Source: CAVTLG01 sp963735495
GTDB taxonomy: Bacteria > Chloroflexota > Ktedonobacteria > Ktedonobacterales > Ktedonobacteraceae
Length of the DNA stretch: 64,000 nucleotides
Direction: 5' to 3'
NCBI GenBank assembly: GCA_963735495.1
Contig: CAVTLG010000002.1
Location: 806,001-870,000 of the forward strand
How positions within the stretch are numbered: the stretch's first letter is position 1; each line of letters opens with the position of its first letter. A program made the translations under genes and the position numbers. Of the stretch, positions 27,854 through 36,209 are shown piece by piece. The notes below the pieces were generated by a model. The model had not been told where the DNA came from, searched no databases, and saw only the letters and a list, made by a program, of their open reading frames with translations.

Positions 27854-28849
27854 ATGCCGCCAACCACCTATCGAGCAGGGCAGAAAATTGATCATTATGA
27901 AATTATCCAAAGACTGGGACAGGGCCTGACCAGTCATGTCTACCTGGCATGCGACCTACACACACAGCAGCAGGTTGTGCTCAAGCTCGTGATCGACGAT
28001 CTGATTGGAGGAGCAGCCATCTATGCGCGTTTCTTGCGCGAGAAAGAGATTGGGCAGCGCCTCTCGCACCTCAACATCCAACGTCAACTCAACATCAGCG
28101 AGCAAAGAAGTCAGGACTATCTCATAGCGGAATATTTACCCGGTCACACAGTACGTGAAGCAATAAAGCAGTCTGCGCCAGAGCTTTTACCTGTAGACAA
28201 AGTACTGGCTATCCTTTTGCCCGTATGCGCAGCCTTAGCGTACGCGCATGCGCACGGCGTCATTCATAGAGACATCAAGCCAGACAATATCATCTTACTG
28301 GACAACGGAGAGGTCAAAGTTATCGACTTTGGCATTGCTCTATTAGACAATAAGCGCCGACGGCCATTGTTTGGCTCAGCCCCCTTGATTGGGACACCGG
28401 ATTATATGCCACCAGAACGTCTATTCGGCGAGTACGGCGACGAGCGTACCGACGTCTACGCCATTGGCGTCACGCTCTACGAACTTCTCTGTGGTCGAAC
28501 GCCATTTCAAGAGACCGACGGTTTCGATTTCGTCAGTGAACATTATGCCTACGACGCACCAGATATTCTCCAATTTAATCCTCAGTTGCCACTTGAGCTG
28601 GCGACTGTTGTCATGCGCGCCATTCGACGCGATCTCGATCAGCGTTATGCCTCAATGCAAAGCCTGCTTGATGATCTCTGCCACCTGGACAAGGTGACAG
28701 CGGTCAAGTATGTACCGGCGCGGCCAAAGTTCGGCGGACGCTTTCGGCAGATCATGCGCATAGCCCTGATCGTGCTGGTGGTCTGTCTCATCATCATTGC
28801 GCTTGGTCTGCTCGCACAATGGCTCCATCCAGCAACCATACACCATTAA
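27854..28849 (+). CDS. Ser/Thr protein kinase with C-terminal membrane anchor
   Basis: Complete Hanks-type kinase domain (about residues 12-270): LGQGLTSHVYLA, VLKLV lysine, HRDIKPDN, DFG, TPDYMPPE and DVYAIGVTLYELL. One membrane segment (about 298-320) near the end, with only about 10 residues outside, so it has no sensor domain of its own. GGGAG lies about 10 bases before the ATG. It follows the kdp operon on the same strand, split from it by a repeat; a link to potassium control is possible but not shown. Confidence 0.9.
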   Translation: MPPTTYRAGQKIDHYEIIQRLGQGLTSHVYLACDLHTQQQVVLKLVIDDLIGGAAIYARFLREKEIGQRLSHLNIQRQLNISEQRSQDYLIAEYLPGHTVREAIKQSAPELLPVDKVLAILLPVCAALAYAHAHGVIHRDIKPDNIILLDNGEVKVIDFGIALLDNKRRRPLFGSAPLIGTPDYMPPERLFGEYGDERTDVYAIGVTLYELLCGRTPFQETDGFDFVSEHYAYDAPDILQFNPQLPLELATVVMRAIRRDLDQRYASMQSLLDDLCHLDKVTAVKYVPARPKFGGRFRQIMRIALIVLVVCLIIIALGLLAQWLHPATIHH

Positions 28850-29018
28850 TTTATACATGTATATTCTTAATATTATACAGAACAGAACGAGCAGAACACA
28901 TCGTCCAAATGACCGATGTATGTGCGTCGGCAAGCTGGTATACTCGGAACGGATAGTCAGACGCGAGTCTCCAGGTCTATCCAGCTATGCGAGCTTTGTA
29001 CTATTTTAGGAGGATCTG

Positions 29019-29432
29019 ATGCACATCCGACGTTTTAGTGCTGATTTGAAAACCAAAGTACCAGGTGGTCATCCCGGCCTCTATGCCGTCCCTATCCAAC
29101 GAGATCGCGGCCAGATCCCCACAGAGAAGCTGGAGGACTATGCCCAACGCGTGAATGGTCTGCCGCTCCTCCTGGATACGCCGGTCACGGTTGTAGCCAT
29201 GTACTTCGAGCCTCATGCGACGCTGGAAGAGCATAGTGCTGATCACCCTATCCTATTTCTCGTCACTGCTGGACAGGGGACAGTACGCATTGACGGCCCT
29301 CAGGGTGAAACCCATTGCGTGTGTGCAGGTGAGGCCATTCTCTGGCCTGCCAATAAGGACCATATGGTCTGGACCGATGAGGAACCACTGCAAGCCATCA
29401 CGATTCACACCCCTCAAGAAAGAACAGCATAA
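29019..29432 (+). CDS. Cupin-domain protein
   Basis: AGGAGG lies 5 bases before the ATG. One small beta-barrel domain: MYFEPHATLEEHSADHPILFLV gives the first cupin motif (PHATLEEHSADH), GQGTVRIDG the turn, and GEAILWPANKDHMVW the second motif with its His. The metal-binding pattern is nearly complete. Such single cupins store, bind or change small molecules; no substrate can be named. A stem-loop follows at 29504. Confidence 0.85.
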   Translation: MHIRRFSADLKTKVPGGHPGLYAVPIQRDRGQIPTEKLEDYAQRVNGLPLLLDTPVTVVAMYFEPHATLEEHSADHPILFLVTAGQGTVRIDGPQGETHCVCAGEAILWPANKDHMVWTDEEPLQAITIHTPQERTA

Positions 29433-29503
29433 TAATCTACAGTTGGGGTCACTGGTACCCCGTTGAGTGTGTGGCTATTGAAGTGAAGTTGGTAATAAAA
29501 CGA

Positions 29504-29529
29504 GCTCGATGGCGGAACAGCCATCGAGC
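29504..29529 (+). terminator. Perfect 10-bp stem-loop after the cupin gene
   Basis: GCTCGATGGC (29504-29513) pairs with GCCATCGAGC (29520-29529). It lies 70 bases after the stop. No T-run follows, so termination is likely but not certain. Confidence 0.5.
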
Positions 29530-29656
29530 CTATGATTGATGGAAATGACGTGCACTGATAAGATTTACATTTCTGGGTGACTCATGTTGCAGGACTACAC
29601 GAAGCGCCTGGAAAAACGACGCCCTGGTTTGGTCATCCCGTCAGGACCCTCCTGGA

Positions 29657-30556
29657 TCAGTTAGATGTGCACGCACCTGTTGGAGCTACCAGATTCGAGG
29701 TATAGGCATTAGGAGTTGTTACCATAACGCCCCCAGGTCCAGGAACCGTATTAGAACTGTCTAACGAACCAGACCAGCTAAAGGTATAGACATACTTTGT
29801 TTGACCAGGGTTGACGACAAAGGTCGCTGGACTACTAGATCGTCCATTATTCGTGGTATAGTCAAAATGTATGGAACCACCCGTATTATTGGCGGGAAAA
29901 GAAAAGGTCGCCGTGTAGGTCTCCTTGATCGTTTTGCCACAGGTGTATGCGCTGACACTGGGAATACTAAGCGTGATAGCTACTTTTGTTACTTGTAATG
30001 GGACCGATGCAGTGCCACTCTTACATGCACCTGTTGGAGCTACCAGATTCGAGGTATAGGCATTAGGAGTTGTTACCATAACGCCTCCAGGTCCAGGAAC
30101 CGTATTAGAATTGTCTGTCAGGCCAGACCAGCTAAAGGTATAGGCATACGTTGTTTGACCGGGGTTGACGACAAAGGTCGCTGGACTACTAGATCGTCCA
30201 TTATTCGTGGTATAGTCAAAATGTACGGAACCACCCGTATTATTGGCGGGAAAAGAAAAGGTCGCCGTATAGGTCTCCTTGATCGTCGTACCACAGGTGT
30301 ATGCGCTGACGCTGGGAACACTAAGCGTGATATCCGCTTTTGTTACTTGTAATGGGACCGATGTAGTGCCACTCTTCGTAGAGGGCGTACTTTTAGTTGT
30401 CGTTCCATTGGAAGGGGTACTTCCAGTAGTTGTCGTTCCATTGGAAGAGGTACTTCCAGTTATCGTGCTTGGAGGATTCCCACATGCAGCCAGCAGGCTC
30501 ATCAGGGCAAGCGCAACGAATAGGCTCAAAGGTAATAACCGATTATATCTTTGCAT
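29657..30556 (-). CDS. Lipoprotein with two near-identical 118-residue domains
   Basis: The N-terminus MQRYNRLLPLSLFVALALMSLLAACGNPP carries a lipobox (LAAC), here read as a hydrophobic signal then LLAACGN, so the protein is lipid-anchored at the outer face of the membrane. A Ser/Thr/Gly linker follows, then two copies of a beta-sandwich-like domain starting VPLQVTKADITLSVPSV and ending VAPTGAC, each with a Cys pair (YTCGTTIKET and GAC). The copies are also near-identical in DNA (354-bp period), so the duplication is recent. No family was recognised; an adhesion or binding role is a guess. Confidence 0.8.
   Translation of the reverse strand: MQRYNRLLPLSLFVALALMSLLAACGNPPSTITGSTSSNGTTTTGSTPSNGTTTKSTPSTKSGTTSVPLQVTKADITLSVPSVSAYTCGTTIKETYTATFSFPANNTGGSVHFDYTTNNGRSSSPATFVVNPGQTTYAYTFSWSGLTDNSNTVPGPGGVMVTTPNAYTSNLVAPTGACKSGTASVPLQVTKVAITLSIPSVSAYTCGKTIKETYTATFSFPANNTGGSIHFDYTTNNGRSSSPATFVVNPGQTKYVYTFSWSGSLDSSNTVPGPGGVMVTTPNAYTSNLVAPTGACTSN
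29673..30372. repeat. 354-bp tandem duplication inside the lipoprotein gene
   Basis: The sequence from GCACCTGTTGGAGC at 29673 returns at 30027 with few changes over about 340 bases. It encodes the two domains of the lipoprotein. Confidence 0.9.
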
Positions 30557-30678
30557 TGAATTCTCCTAATATTTGATATATGACGATGTATATACTTATT
30601 ATAGACTGGGCAGAGATCTCCTGACTGTGAGCTATTTCACAATTTGTAGGCAATTAGTCCATCGGGGAGGCACAGGCC

Positions 30679-31566
30679 ATAGAAATTCTTCAGCAAGAGG
30701 CAAAAAGTATTCTCACGCCTCAACGCGCAGGCTTCCTTGCAGCGGGTCCTCATCCATTTACGCACGCGCTCTCAGCATACACAGGCTGCGGCTTTGGACA
30801 GACCACCTGTGGCTTATATTGCTATGCCCAATTCCTACCTAACTGGCAGATGCGGACGACTCCAGCCGCCTGGGGTCAGGCGGTACAGGTAAAAACGAAT
30901 GCGGCACAACTGCTGGAGCACGCACTCCAGAGCATGCGGCCAGAGCAACGTCAAACGTTACGCATCTTCATGAGCAGCACCACAGATCCCTATCAGCCCA
31001 TTGAGCGTCGATATGAGATCACACGACAATGCCTCGAAGTCTTCGCATGCTATCACGATCTTGACCTTCTCGTGATCCAAACCCGTTCCCCACTGGCAGC
31101 ACGCGATCTCACCTTGCTCCAGCAGATCCCCTACGCCTGGTTATCTGTCACTATTGAGACCGACGAGCAAGCATATCTCAGGCAACTCAAAGGCGGACCT
31201 CCGTTGGAAAAACGCTGGGAGCTGGTGCGTAGCGCACACGCCCACGGAGTACACACACAAATTACGGTGAGTCCATGCCTCCCCTATAGCCATAAAGAAA
31301 CATTCGGCCAACGCTTGCTGGACAGCACAGCGCAGCGCCTGGTCATCGATACCGTGATAGACGGTGATGGCTCAGGAGGCAAACGCACAGCACGCAGTAT
31401 GTTCGCACAGACCACCTCAGACTGGCACGAGACAACCCGCGCCCACCAGCTTTATGACTATCTACTTGAGAGAGCCGATAAGCTGGATCTCGCGGTAGGT
31501 TGGAGTAATGCGGGCTTTTGTGGCATTGCGCCACATCGTCCTACTATTAACCACGTGTCAAAGTAA
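30679..31566 (+). CDS. Radical SAM protein, spore-photoproduct-lyase-like, with a non-standard start codon
   Basis: From an in-frame stop at 30655 to the TAA at 31564 the frame has no ATG, GTG, TTG or CTG before residue 58. Yet the iron-sulfur motif lies in that part: TGCGFGQTTCGLYCYAQF. The best start is ATA at 30679, with GGGGAGG 8 bases upstream, giving (M)EILQQEAKSILTPQRAG. Radical SAM/SplB-like marks follow: RIFMSSTTDPYQPIE, LLVIQTRSPLAARD, LSVTIETDEQAYLR and TVSPCLPYS. The cysteines are spaced CX6CX3C instead of the usual CX3CX2C. The natural role of this subgroup is not known to me. It could be functional from a rare start codon, or be a young pseudogene whose ATG became ATA. Confidence 0.75.
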   Translation: MEILQQEAKSILTPQRAGFLAAGPHPFTHALSAYTGCGFGQTTCGLYCYAQFLPNWQMRTTPAAWGQAVQVKTNAAQLLEHALQSMRPEQRQTLRIFMSSTTDPYQPIERRYEITRQCLEVFACYHDLDLLVIQTRSPLAARDLTLLQQIPYAWLSVTIETDEQAYLRQLKGGPPLEKRWELVRSAHAHGVHTQITVSPCLPYSHKETFGQRLLDSTAQRLVIDTVIDGDGSGGKRTARSMFAQTTSDWHETTRAHQLYDYLLERADKLDLAVGWSNAGFCGIAPHRPTINHVSK

Positions 31567-31804
31567 ATCAAAACTTTTCCCTCTTTTATATAGCAGTTAA
31601 GAAACTTGCACCATATTGACCATCAATGACATATTCGTTACCAGATCTCAACAGAAATCCCTTTTCATACATTTATTTCCCCACTTATAATAGTATTCGA
31701 AAGATATGCTATTTATATTTATAGCATTATAAGCTTGCTTTGCTTGCTTCTTTATCTTTCATCTGTATATAGGGAAGGATTTTTACGGAAAAGGTTTGCA
31801 ATAA

Positions 31805-34414
31805 ATGGATGTACGACGTTCTCATACTCCTGTCTCCCTGGTTGCTTTTTTATGGGACTGGGGTACCTGCGACAAGCGCTGGCGCGTGGGCCTGGGTGCG
31901 CTTATCGTATTACTCCCGCTGATGACGACGGTGATTGCTTTTAGCCTCACAGCCAGGTCCGCCAGGGCCAGTGTGACGGCTAATTCCGATGACCCACTAC
32001 AGACAGGATGGCACCCCGACCAGCCAGGTCTTGCTCCTGGTATCGTGAGCGGGGGCACTTTTGGCAAGTTGTTTAGTACTGCTGTCGATGGGCAGATCTA
32101 TGCCCAACCGCTTGTCTCACAAGGGACAGTATTTGTGGCCACCGAGACGAACAACGTTTATGGTCTGGATGCGGTGACGGGCACGCGCAAATGGCAACGA
32201 TCCCTGGGCACGCCGTTTAACCCGGCGGATGTTGATTGCTCTGATATCACACCAGCGGTTGGCGTCACGAGCACACCAGTGATTGACTCTAGCACAAACA
32301 TAGCATACCTGACGTCGAAAAGTTATGTTGGTGGCATAGCTGCCTGGTATATGCATGCCATCAATGTTGCGACTGGCGCAGAACAGCCAGGTTTCCCTGT
32401 CCAGCTAGCGGGCCGGGCCGCCAATGACCCTCATCACGTCTTTAATGCAAAAACGCAACTACAGCGTCCTGGCTTACTTTTACTCAACGGCGTGGTTTAT
32501 GCCAGCTTTGGTGCCCACTGTGATCGCACGCCTTACGAGGGCTGGATCATTGGTATCTCTACCGCAGGCAAAGTGACCACGCTCTGGACCGATGAAGCCG
32601 GTCAAAACCGGGCCAGCCCTGATGGTGGCATCTGGATGGTTGGTAGTAGATTAGTTTCTGACGGTCCTGGTCAAATTATCTTCGCCAGCGGAAACGGCAT
32701 AGTTCCTCCGGCTCATACGCGAGGGACTACTCCACCTAAAACACTGGCTCAGTCGGTCGTCCGCGTGGCTGTCCAAACTAATGGTTCACTCAAAGCGACT
32801 GATTTCTTCTCGCCCTATGACTCAGCATTACTGAATAAGACAGACTCAGACGTTGGTTCAGGAGCGCCCATAGAACTACCCACACCATACTTTGGCACGA
32901 AGACCTATCGACATATCATGCTTATGGCTGGTAAACAGGGTTACATCTTTGTGCTGAATGCTAACAATCTTGGTGGACGCAGTCGAGGTCCTGGCGGATC
33001 GGACGCGATCATTAACCGTGTTGGTCCAAATGGTGGCTTGTGGAGTAAGCCGAGCGTCTGGCCCGGCGAAGGTGGGTATATCTACACGACAACAGCTCAA
33101 GGCGGTGGTGGCGCGGGCAAACTCAAAGCCTACAAGTATGAGCTGGATGGCTCTGGCAAACCAACATTGGCGCTGGTGGGCATGACAACCGACGCTTTTG
33201 GTTTTAGCTCCAGCTCACCAGTCATCACTTCCAGCGGAACGACGTCTGGCAGTGGCCTGGTGTGGGTTATCTGGTCTCCTGATGGCTCTGGCGTTGGGGC
33301 ACAGTTACGTGCTTACGACCCTATTCCGGTCAATGGCACGCTGAAAATGCTCTATAGTGCTTCAATTGGCATTGCCAGCAAGTTTAATACCCCTGATATT
33401 GCCAATAATCGTGTGTATGTCGGTACCCGTGATGGTCACGTGCTGGGCTTCGGCGCACCGGTAAATACCGCGCTGACGGCACCCACGTTGGATTTTGGCC
33501 ATGTTATTGTTGGCAAACAAGCGCAAGCGACATTGACGCTCACAGCACACCAGCGCCTGACCATCTCGCATGTATCCATCAACGCGCAAGCATTTGTGCT
33601 GGGAACGCCTGGAACAGCATTGCCAGCAACACTCTCTGTCGGGCAAACACTCACCATCCCGATAACGTTTCGTCCCACAGCTCCAGGTCTGGTAGGCGCG
33701 AATGTGGCCGTAGTCACCTCAAATGGCACGCCAGATTTTACGGTCATGGGGAATGGTGAGGCCGCCACCGGGCTGATTAGTGTCGCACCGGCTTCCGTCA
33801 GCTTTGGTGAAACAGCTGCCGGTGGATCGCCTATCGTAGTGTCAGCGACATTTACAAATGTTGGCGCAACACCCATTAGCGTCACCAGCGAGACACTGCC
33901 CGACACTCCCTTTAAAGTCTCCAACCGGCCCGCCATCAAATCGCAAATCGCACCCAATGCCAGCGTAGCCGTTACACTGACGTTTGCGCCGCGCAAGATA
34001 GGCTCGTTCACCGGTACCTTTGTGCTCAAGACCACCGGAGGCGTGGCACAGGTGCCCTTATCAGGCACGGCGGGTGCCCCTGGCAAGCTTACGATCAGCC
34101 CCCTCAAAGTCAACGTAGGGCTTGTGCCCGTCGGATCGAAGAAAGTAGGCACATTTACCGTAAGTAATACTGGAGGCAGCCCAATCACGCTTACGCGCTC
34201 GAAATTCCCAGTTGGGGGCGTGGGCTTCACCGCCACCAGCGCGTTGCCCGAGGGAACAACGCTGCAACCAGGCACAACCCTTACGGAGAGCGTGGTCTTT
34301 GCACCTATCAGACCAGGGAAAGCTACAGATAACTGGTCTCTTAATAGCGATGATGGGCACGGCCTGGAAAACGTCAGCTTCACCGGGATTGGTGTTGCTC
34401 ATGGCGCAAAATAA
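31805..34414 (+). CDS. Large secreted PQQ-type beta-propeller with choice-of-anchor/ASH domains
   Basis: An N-terminal hydrophobic segment (about residues 28-50) acts as signal or anchor. Residues 60-560 form a quinoprotein-like propeller (VFVATETNNVYGLDAVTG, YLTSKSYVGG, IIFASGNGIVPP), but without the catalytic residues of true PQQ dehydrogenases that I could spot. Three Ig-like modules of the ASPM-SPD2-Hydin/choice-of-anchor-D kind follow (about 560-870): LDFGHVIVGKQAQATLTL, VSFGETAAGGSPIVVSATF and VNVGLVPVGSKKVGTFTVSN. It resembles the product of 36210-38381, which faces it across an IS. Likely binds polymers at the surface; no enzyme role is visible. Confidence 0.82.
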   Translation: MDVRRSHTPVSLVAFLWDWGTCDKRWRVGLGALIVLLPLMTTVIAFSLTARSARASVTANSDDPLQTGWHPDQPGLAPGIVSGGTFGKLFSTAVDGQIYAQPLVSQGTVFVATETNNVYGLDAVTGTRKWQRSLGTPFNPADVDCSDITPAVGVTSTPVIDSSTNIAYLTSKSYVGGIAAWYMHAINVATGAEQPGFPVQLAGRAANDPHHVFNAKTQLQRPGLLLLNGVVYASFGAHCDRTPYEGWIIGISTAGKVTTLWTDEAGQNRASPDGGIWMVGSRLVSDGPGQIIFASGNGIVPPAHTRGTTPPKTLAQSVVRVAVQTNGSLKATDFFSPYDSALLNKTDSDVGSGAPIELPTPYFGTKTYRHIMLMAGKQGYIFVLNANNLGGRSRGPGGSDAIINRVGPNGGLWSKPSVWPGEGGYIYTTTAQGGGGAGKLKAYKYELDGSGKPTLALVGMTTDAFGFSSSSPVITSSGTTSGSGLVWVIWSPDGSGVGAQLRAYDPIPVNGTLKMLYSASIGIASKFNTPDIANNRVYVGTRDGHVLGFGAPVNTALTAPTLDFGHVIVGKQAQATLTLTAHQRLTISHVSINAQAFVLGTPGTALPATLSVGQTLTIPITFRPTAPGLVGANVAVVTSNGTPDFTVMGNGEAATGLISVAPASVSFGETAAGGSPIVVSATFTNVGATPISVTSETLPDTPFKVSNRPAIKSQIAPNASVAVTLTFAPRKIGSFTGTFVLKTTGGVAQVPLSGTAGAPGKLTISPLKVNVGLVPVGSKKVGTFTVSNTGGSPITLTRSKFPVGGVGFTATSALPEGTTLQPGTTLTESVVFAPIRPGKATDNWSLNSDDGHGLENVSFTGIGVAHGAK

Positions 34415-34467
34415 AATGCATCCTTGCCCTGTCCCTTTCGAAATATGCATATAGAGTAGAAACAGCA

Positions 34468-34511
34468 AGAGGATACCGCTGCACAGGTGAGCGCGGTATC
34501 CTCTTTATTTA
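34468..34511 (+). terminator. Intrinsic terminator of the propeller/ASH gene
   Basis: AGAGGATACCGC (34468-34479) pairs with GCGGTATCCTCT (34493-34504), followed by TTATTT. Confidence 0.8.
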
Positions 34512-34596
34512 CTTATGGACGCATGGCTCTCCGTCATTACGGGGGAACCAGGATAGGGGCGTGTCCTGGCGACCGCCCCCGGGGCGCACGCGAGGT

Positions 34597-36153
34597 CTGT
34601 CTTTTACCCACAATTTTCTATTCGAGTGAGAGTTGAGAGGCTAGGTGAACCCCTTCGATGAGAGTTTGGATGTATAACCATCCTTTCCAAAGGGTTTTCC
34701 AACCTGGCTCTCCATCTCCCTTGCGTCCCAAATACCCACCCGCCTGAGCGATGCGGTGCCAGCATCGTTGCGTGGTCAACCGTTGAGCAGAAACGTGGGC
34801 CAGATGCGCCACGACTTTGACCACATCCGCTGGCAGGACTTCCTGGGCAGGCCGCTCGGGCTCCTGGCGGGCCACGTCTCGTAATTGTAAGAGGCGCACG
34901 GCTAAGGGAGCCAGAAACCCCAACAAGGTGCGCAATCCCTCATAGGTTTGCACCTGACGTGCCTCAATCTGACAGCCCGTTTTGAGACATTGGTGATAAT
35001 CCTCCACGATCCAGCGCATGCGATACCATTCGACCCGCTCCCAGGCGTCCTCTTCGTTCTGGACTGCCACCGAGGTTACCAGCAGCCATTCGAGCGCCTC
35101 TTGCCCTTCTGGTGGGTTGGCTTCCCAGGTTCTGACCACGGTGACCACCAGTGGCACCTCTCCTTTGCCTGCTGGCCCATCGGGAGGCCAGAGCCGGAGC
35201 GTTCCCCAACTGATGCTCAGGTGGGCTGCTCGTTGCTTGCGCTTGTGATTGCCATCCAACTGGATCGTGTCTTGCCCCATCGATGGCCAACTTCTCACCT
35301 CCTCGAAGAGATGCTGGGTGGGCTCTTGTCCGGCTGGTCGCTTCTTTCCATGACGAAGCGCTCCGGGGGAAAGCGGGGTCTCGGCTTGATCCACCCGCAG
35401 ATCCACTCTCCGATCATGCTGCACGCGCACCTCAAAGCCACCGTTCTGCTTGAGACACGCTCGCAAAAACGCAAAGATATCACTGCCTCGGTCCCCCACA
35501 TGAATATATTCACATCCTGTTGGTGCCTCCCCGATCTGCTGTGCTTGTCGTTGCCAGACCTCCGCTTCTTTCTGTTTGCGCTTGCCTCGCTGGTGACTCG
35601 TTTCTCCGGCTGGAGCGGGCTGTCGCAAAAACGCTTCCTGGGTGGCTATGCCCAGCACTTGCCTATTGCTCGGGTCCACCGCCAGCACCGTTTGCAGCAG
35701 GTAGCCCTGATGGCTCCCATTGCCGATGGGGCCCAATCCACTCGTTTTGGGATGGTGCGCATAATCCACTTCCGTCATATCTTGGATCAGCAAGACCCGC
35801 TTGCGTTGCTGCATCCGCTCTTTCGTCTGCTGCTCATGTGGCTCCATCAGTTGTTCATAGCTCGTCTTCGCACTCTCCAAGAAGCGGTACCCTGCTTTCG
35901 TCGCTGCTTGCCCTCCCAATTGTTTGGGCAATGAACCCATCGGATCTCGTGCCAGTGCACTTGCCATCTTCACGGCTCGTTGCGTTCGCCGTTCATCTTC
36001 CAGCCGCACCGATCCATACGTCATCACTGCCCATTCCGTTGCACTTTCCCTTCCACTCCATTCCATCTTTTCTCGCCTTTCCTCTTTCTTTCTCTTCTTT
36101 CCCTCCTCTCATTCTACCATTCTTTGTACTTGAACGTTGTGGGTAAAAGACAG
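34597..36153 (-). mobile_element. IS4-family insertion sequence, 1557 bp, with 8-bp target duplication
   Basis: Perfect 17-bp terminal inverted repeats: CTGTCTTTTACCCACAA (34597-34613) and TTGTGGGTAAAAGACAG (36137-36153). Direct repeats CGCGAGGT flank it (34589-34596 and 36154-36161). One transposase gene fills it. Intact ends, intact gene and a clean target duplication point to a recent insertion. Confidence 0.95.
34618..36066 (-). CDS. IS4-family DDE transposase
   Basis: The 482-residue product has the Tn5-like N-terminal DNA-binding part (RRTQRAVKMASALARDPMGS, LPKQLGGQAATKAGYRFLES) and an RNase-H-type catalytic core. The first Asp is in LLIQDMTEVDYAHH, the second in YIHVGDRGSDIFAFL, and the Glu in the IS4 signature Y-x2-R-x3-E-x6-K, here YRMRWIVEDYHQCLK, which matches exactly. 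The gene is complete, so the element may still move. It covers nearly the entire IS, ending 21 bases from the left end. Confidence 0.95.
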   Translation of the reverse strand: MEWSGRESATEWAVMTYGSVRLEDERRTQRAVKMASALARDPMGSLPKQLGGQAATKAGYRFLESAKTSYEQLMEPHEQQTKERMQQRKRVLLIQDMTEVDYAHHPKTSGLGPIGNGSHQGYLLQTVLAVDPSNRQVLGIATQEAFLRQPAPAGETSHQRGKRKQKEAEVWQRQAQQIGEAPTGCEYIHVGDRGSDIFAFLRACLKQNGGFEVRVQHDRRVDLRVDQAETPLSPGALRHGKKRPAGQEPTQHLFEEVRSWPSMGQDTIQLDGNHKRKQRAAHLSISWGTLRLWPPDGPAGKGEVPLVVTVVRTWEANPPEGQEALEWLLVTSVAVQNEEDAWERVEWYRMRWIVEDYHQCLKTGCQIEARQVQTYEGLRTLLGFLAPLAVRLLQLRDVARQEPERPAQEVLPADVVKVVAHLAHVSAQRLTTQRCWHRIAQAGGYLGRKGDGEPGWKTLWKGWLYIQTLIEGVHLASQLSLE

Positions 36154-36209
36154 CGCGAGGTGACGCCCCTACCCCATTTGCCAACGTTTTCCAGGACTCT
36201 GGCGCGCGA

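Larger units (their letters stand above)
34548..36180. repeat. Palindromic repeat family A, copy 4, split by an insertion sequence
   Basis: The left half (34548-34596, GGATAGGGGCGTGTCCTGGC and on) and the right half (36154-36180, CGCGAGGTGACGCCCCTACC) join into one normal family A element once the IS and one copy of the 8-bp CGCGAGGT are removed. Confidence 0.92.

Noticed and set aside
33436..34383. 315-codon minus-strand frame opposite the propeller/ASH gene
   Set aside because: Pro/Val/Thr-rich shadow of the ASH modules; the plus-strand gene has clear domains.
34948..35934. 328-codon open frame antisense to the transposase
   Set aside because: It lies wholly within the IS opposite an intact DDE transposase with conserved YREK motif; no ribosome site or family likeness.
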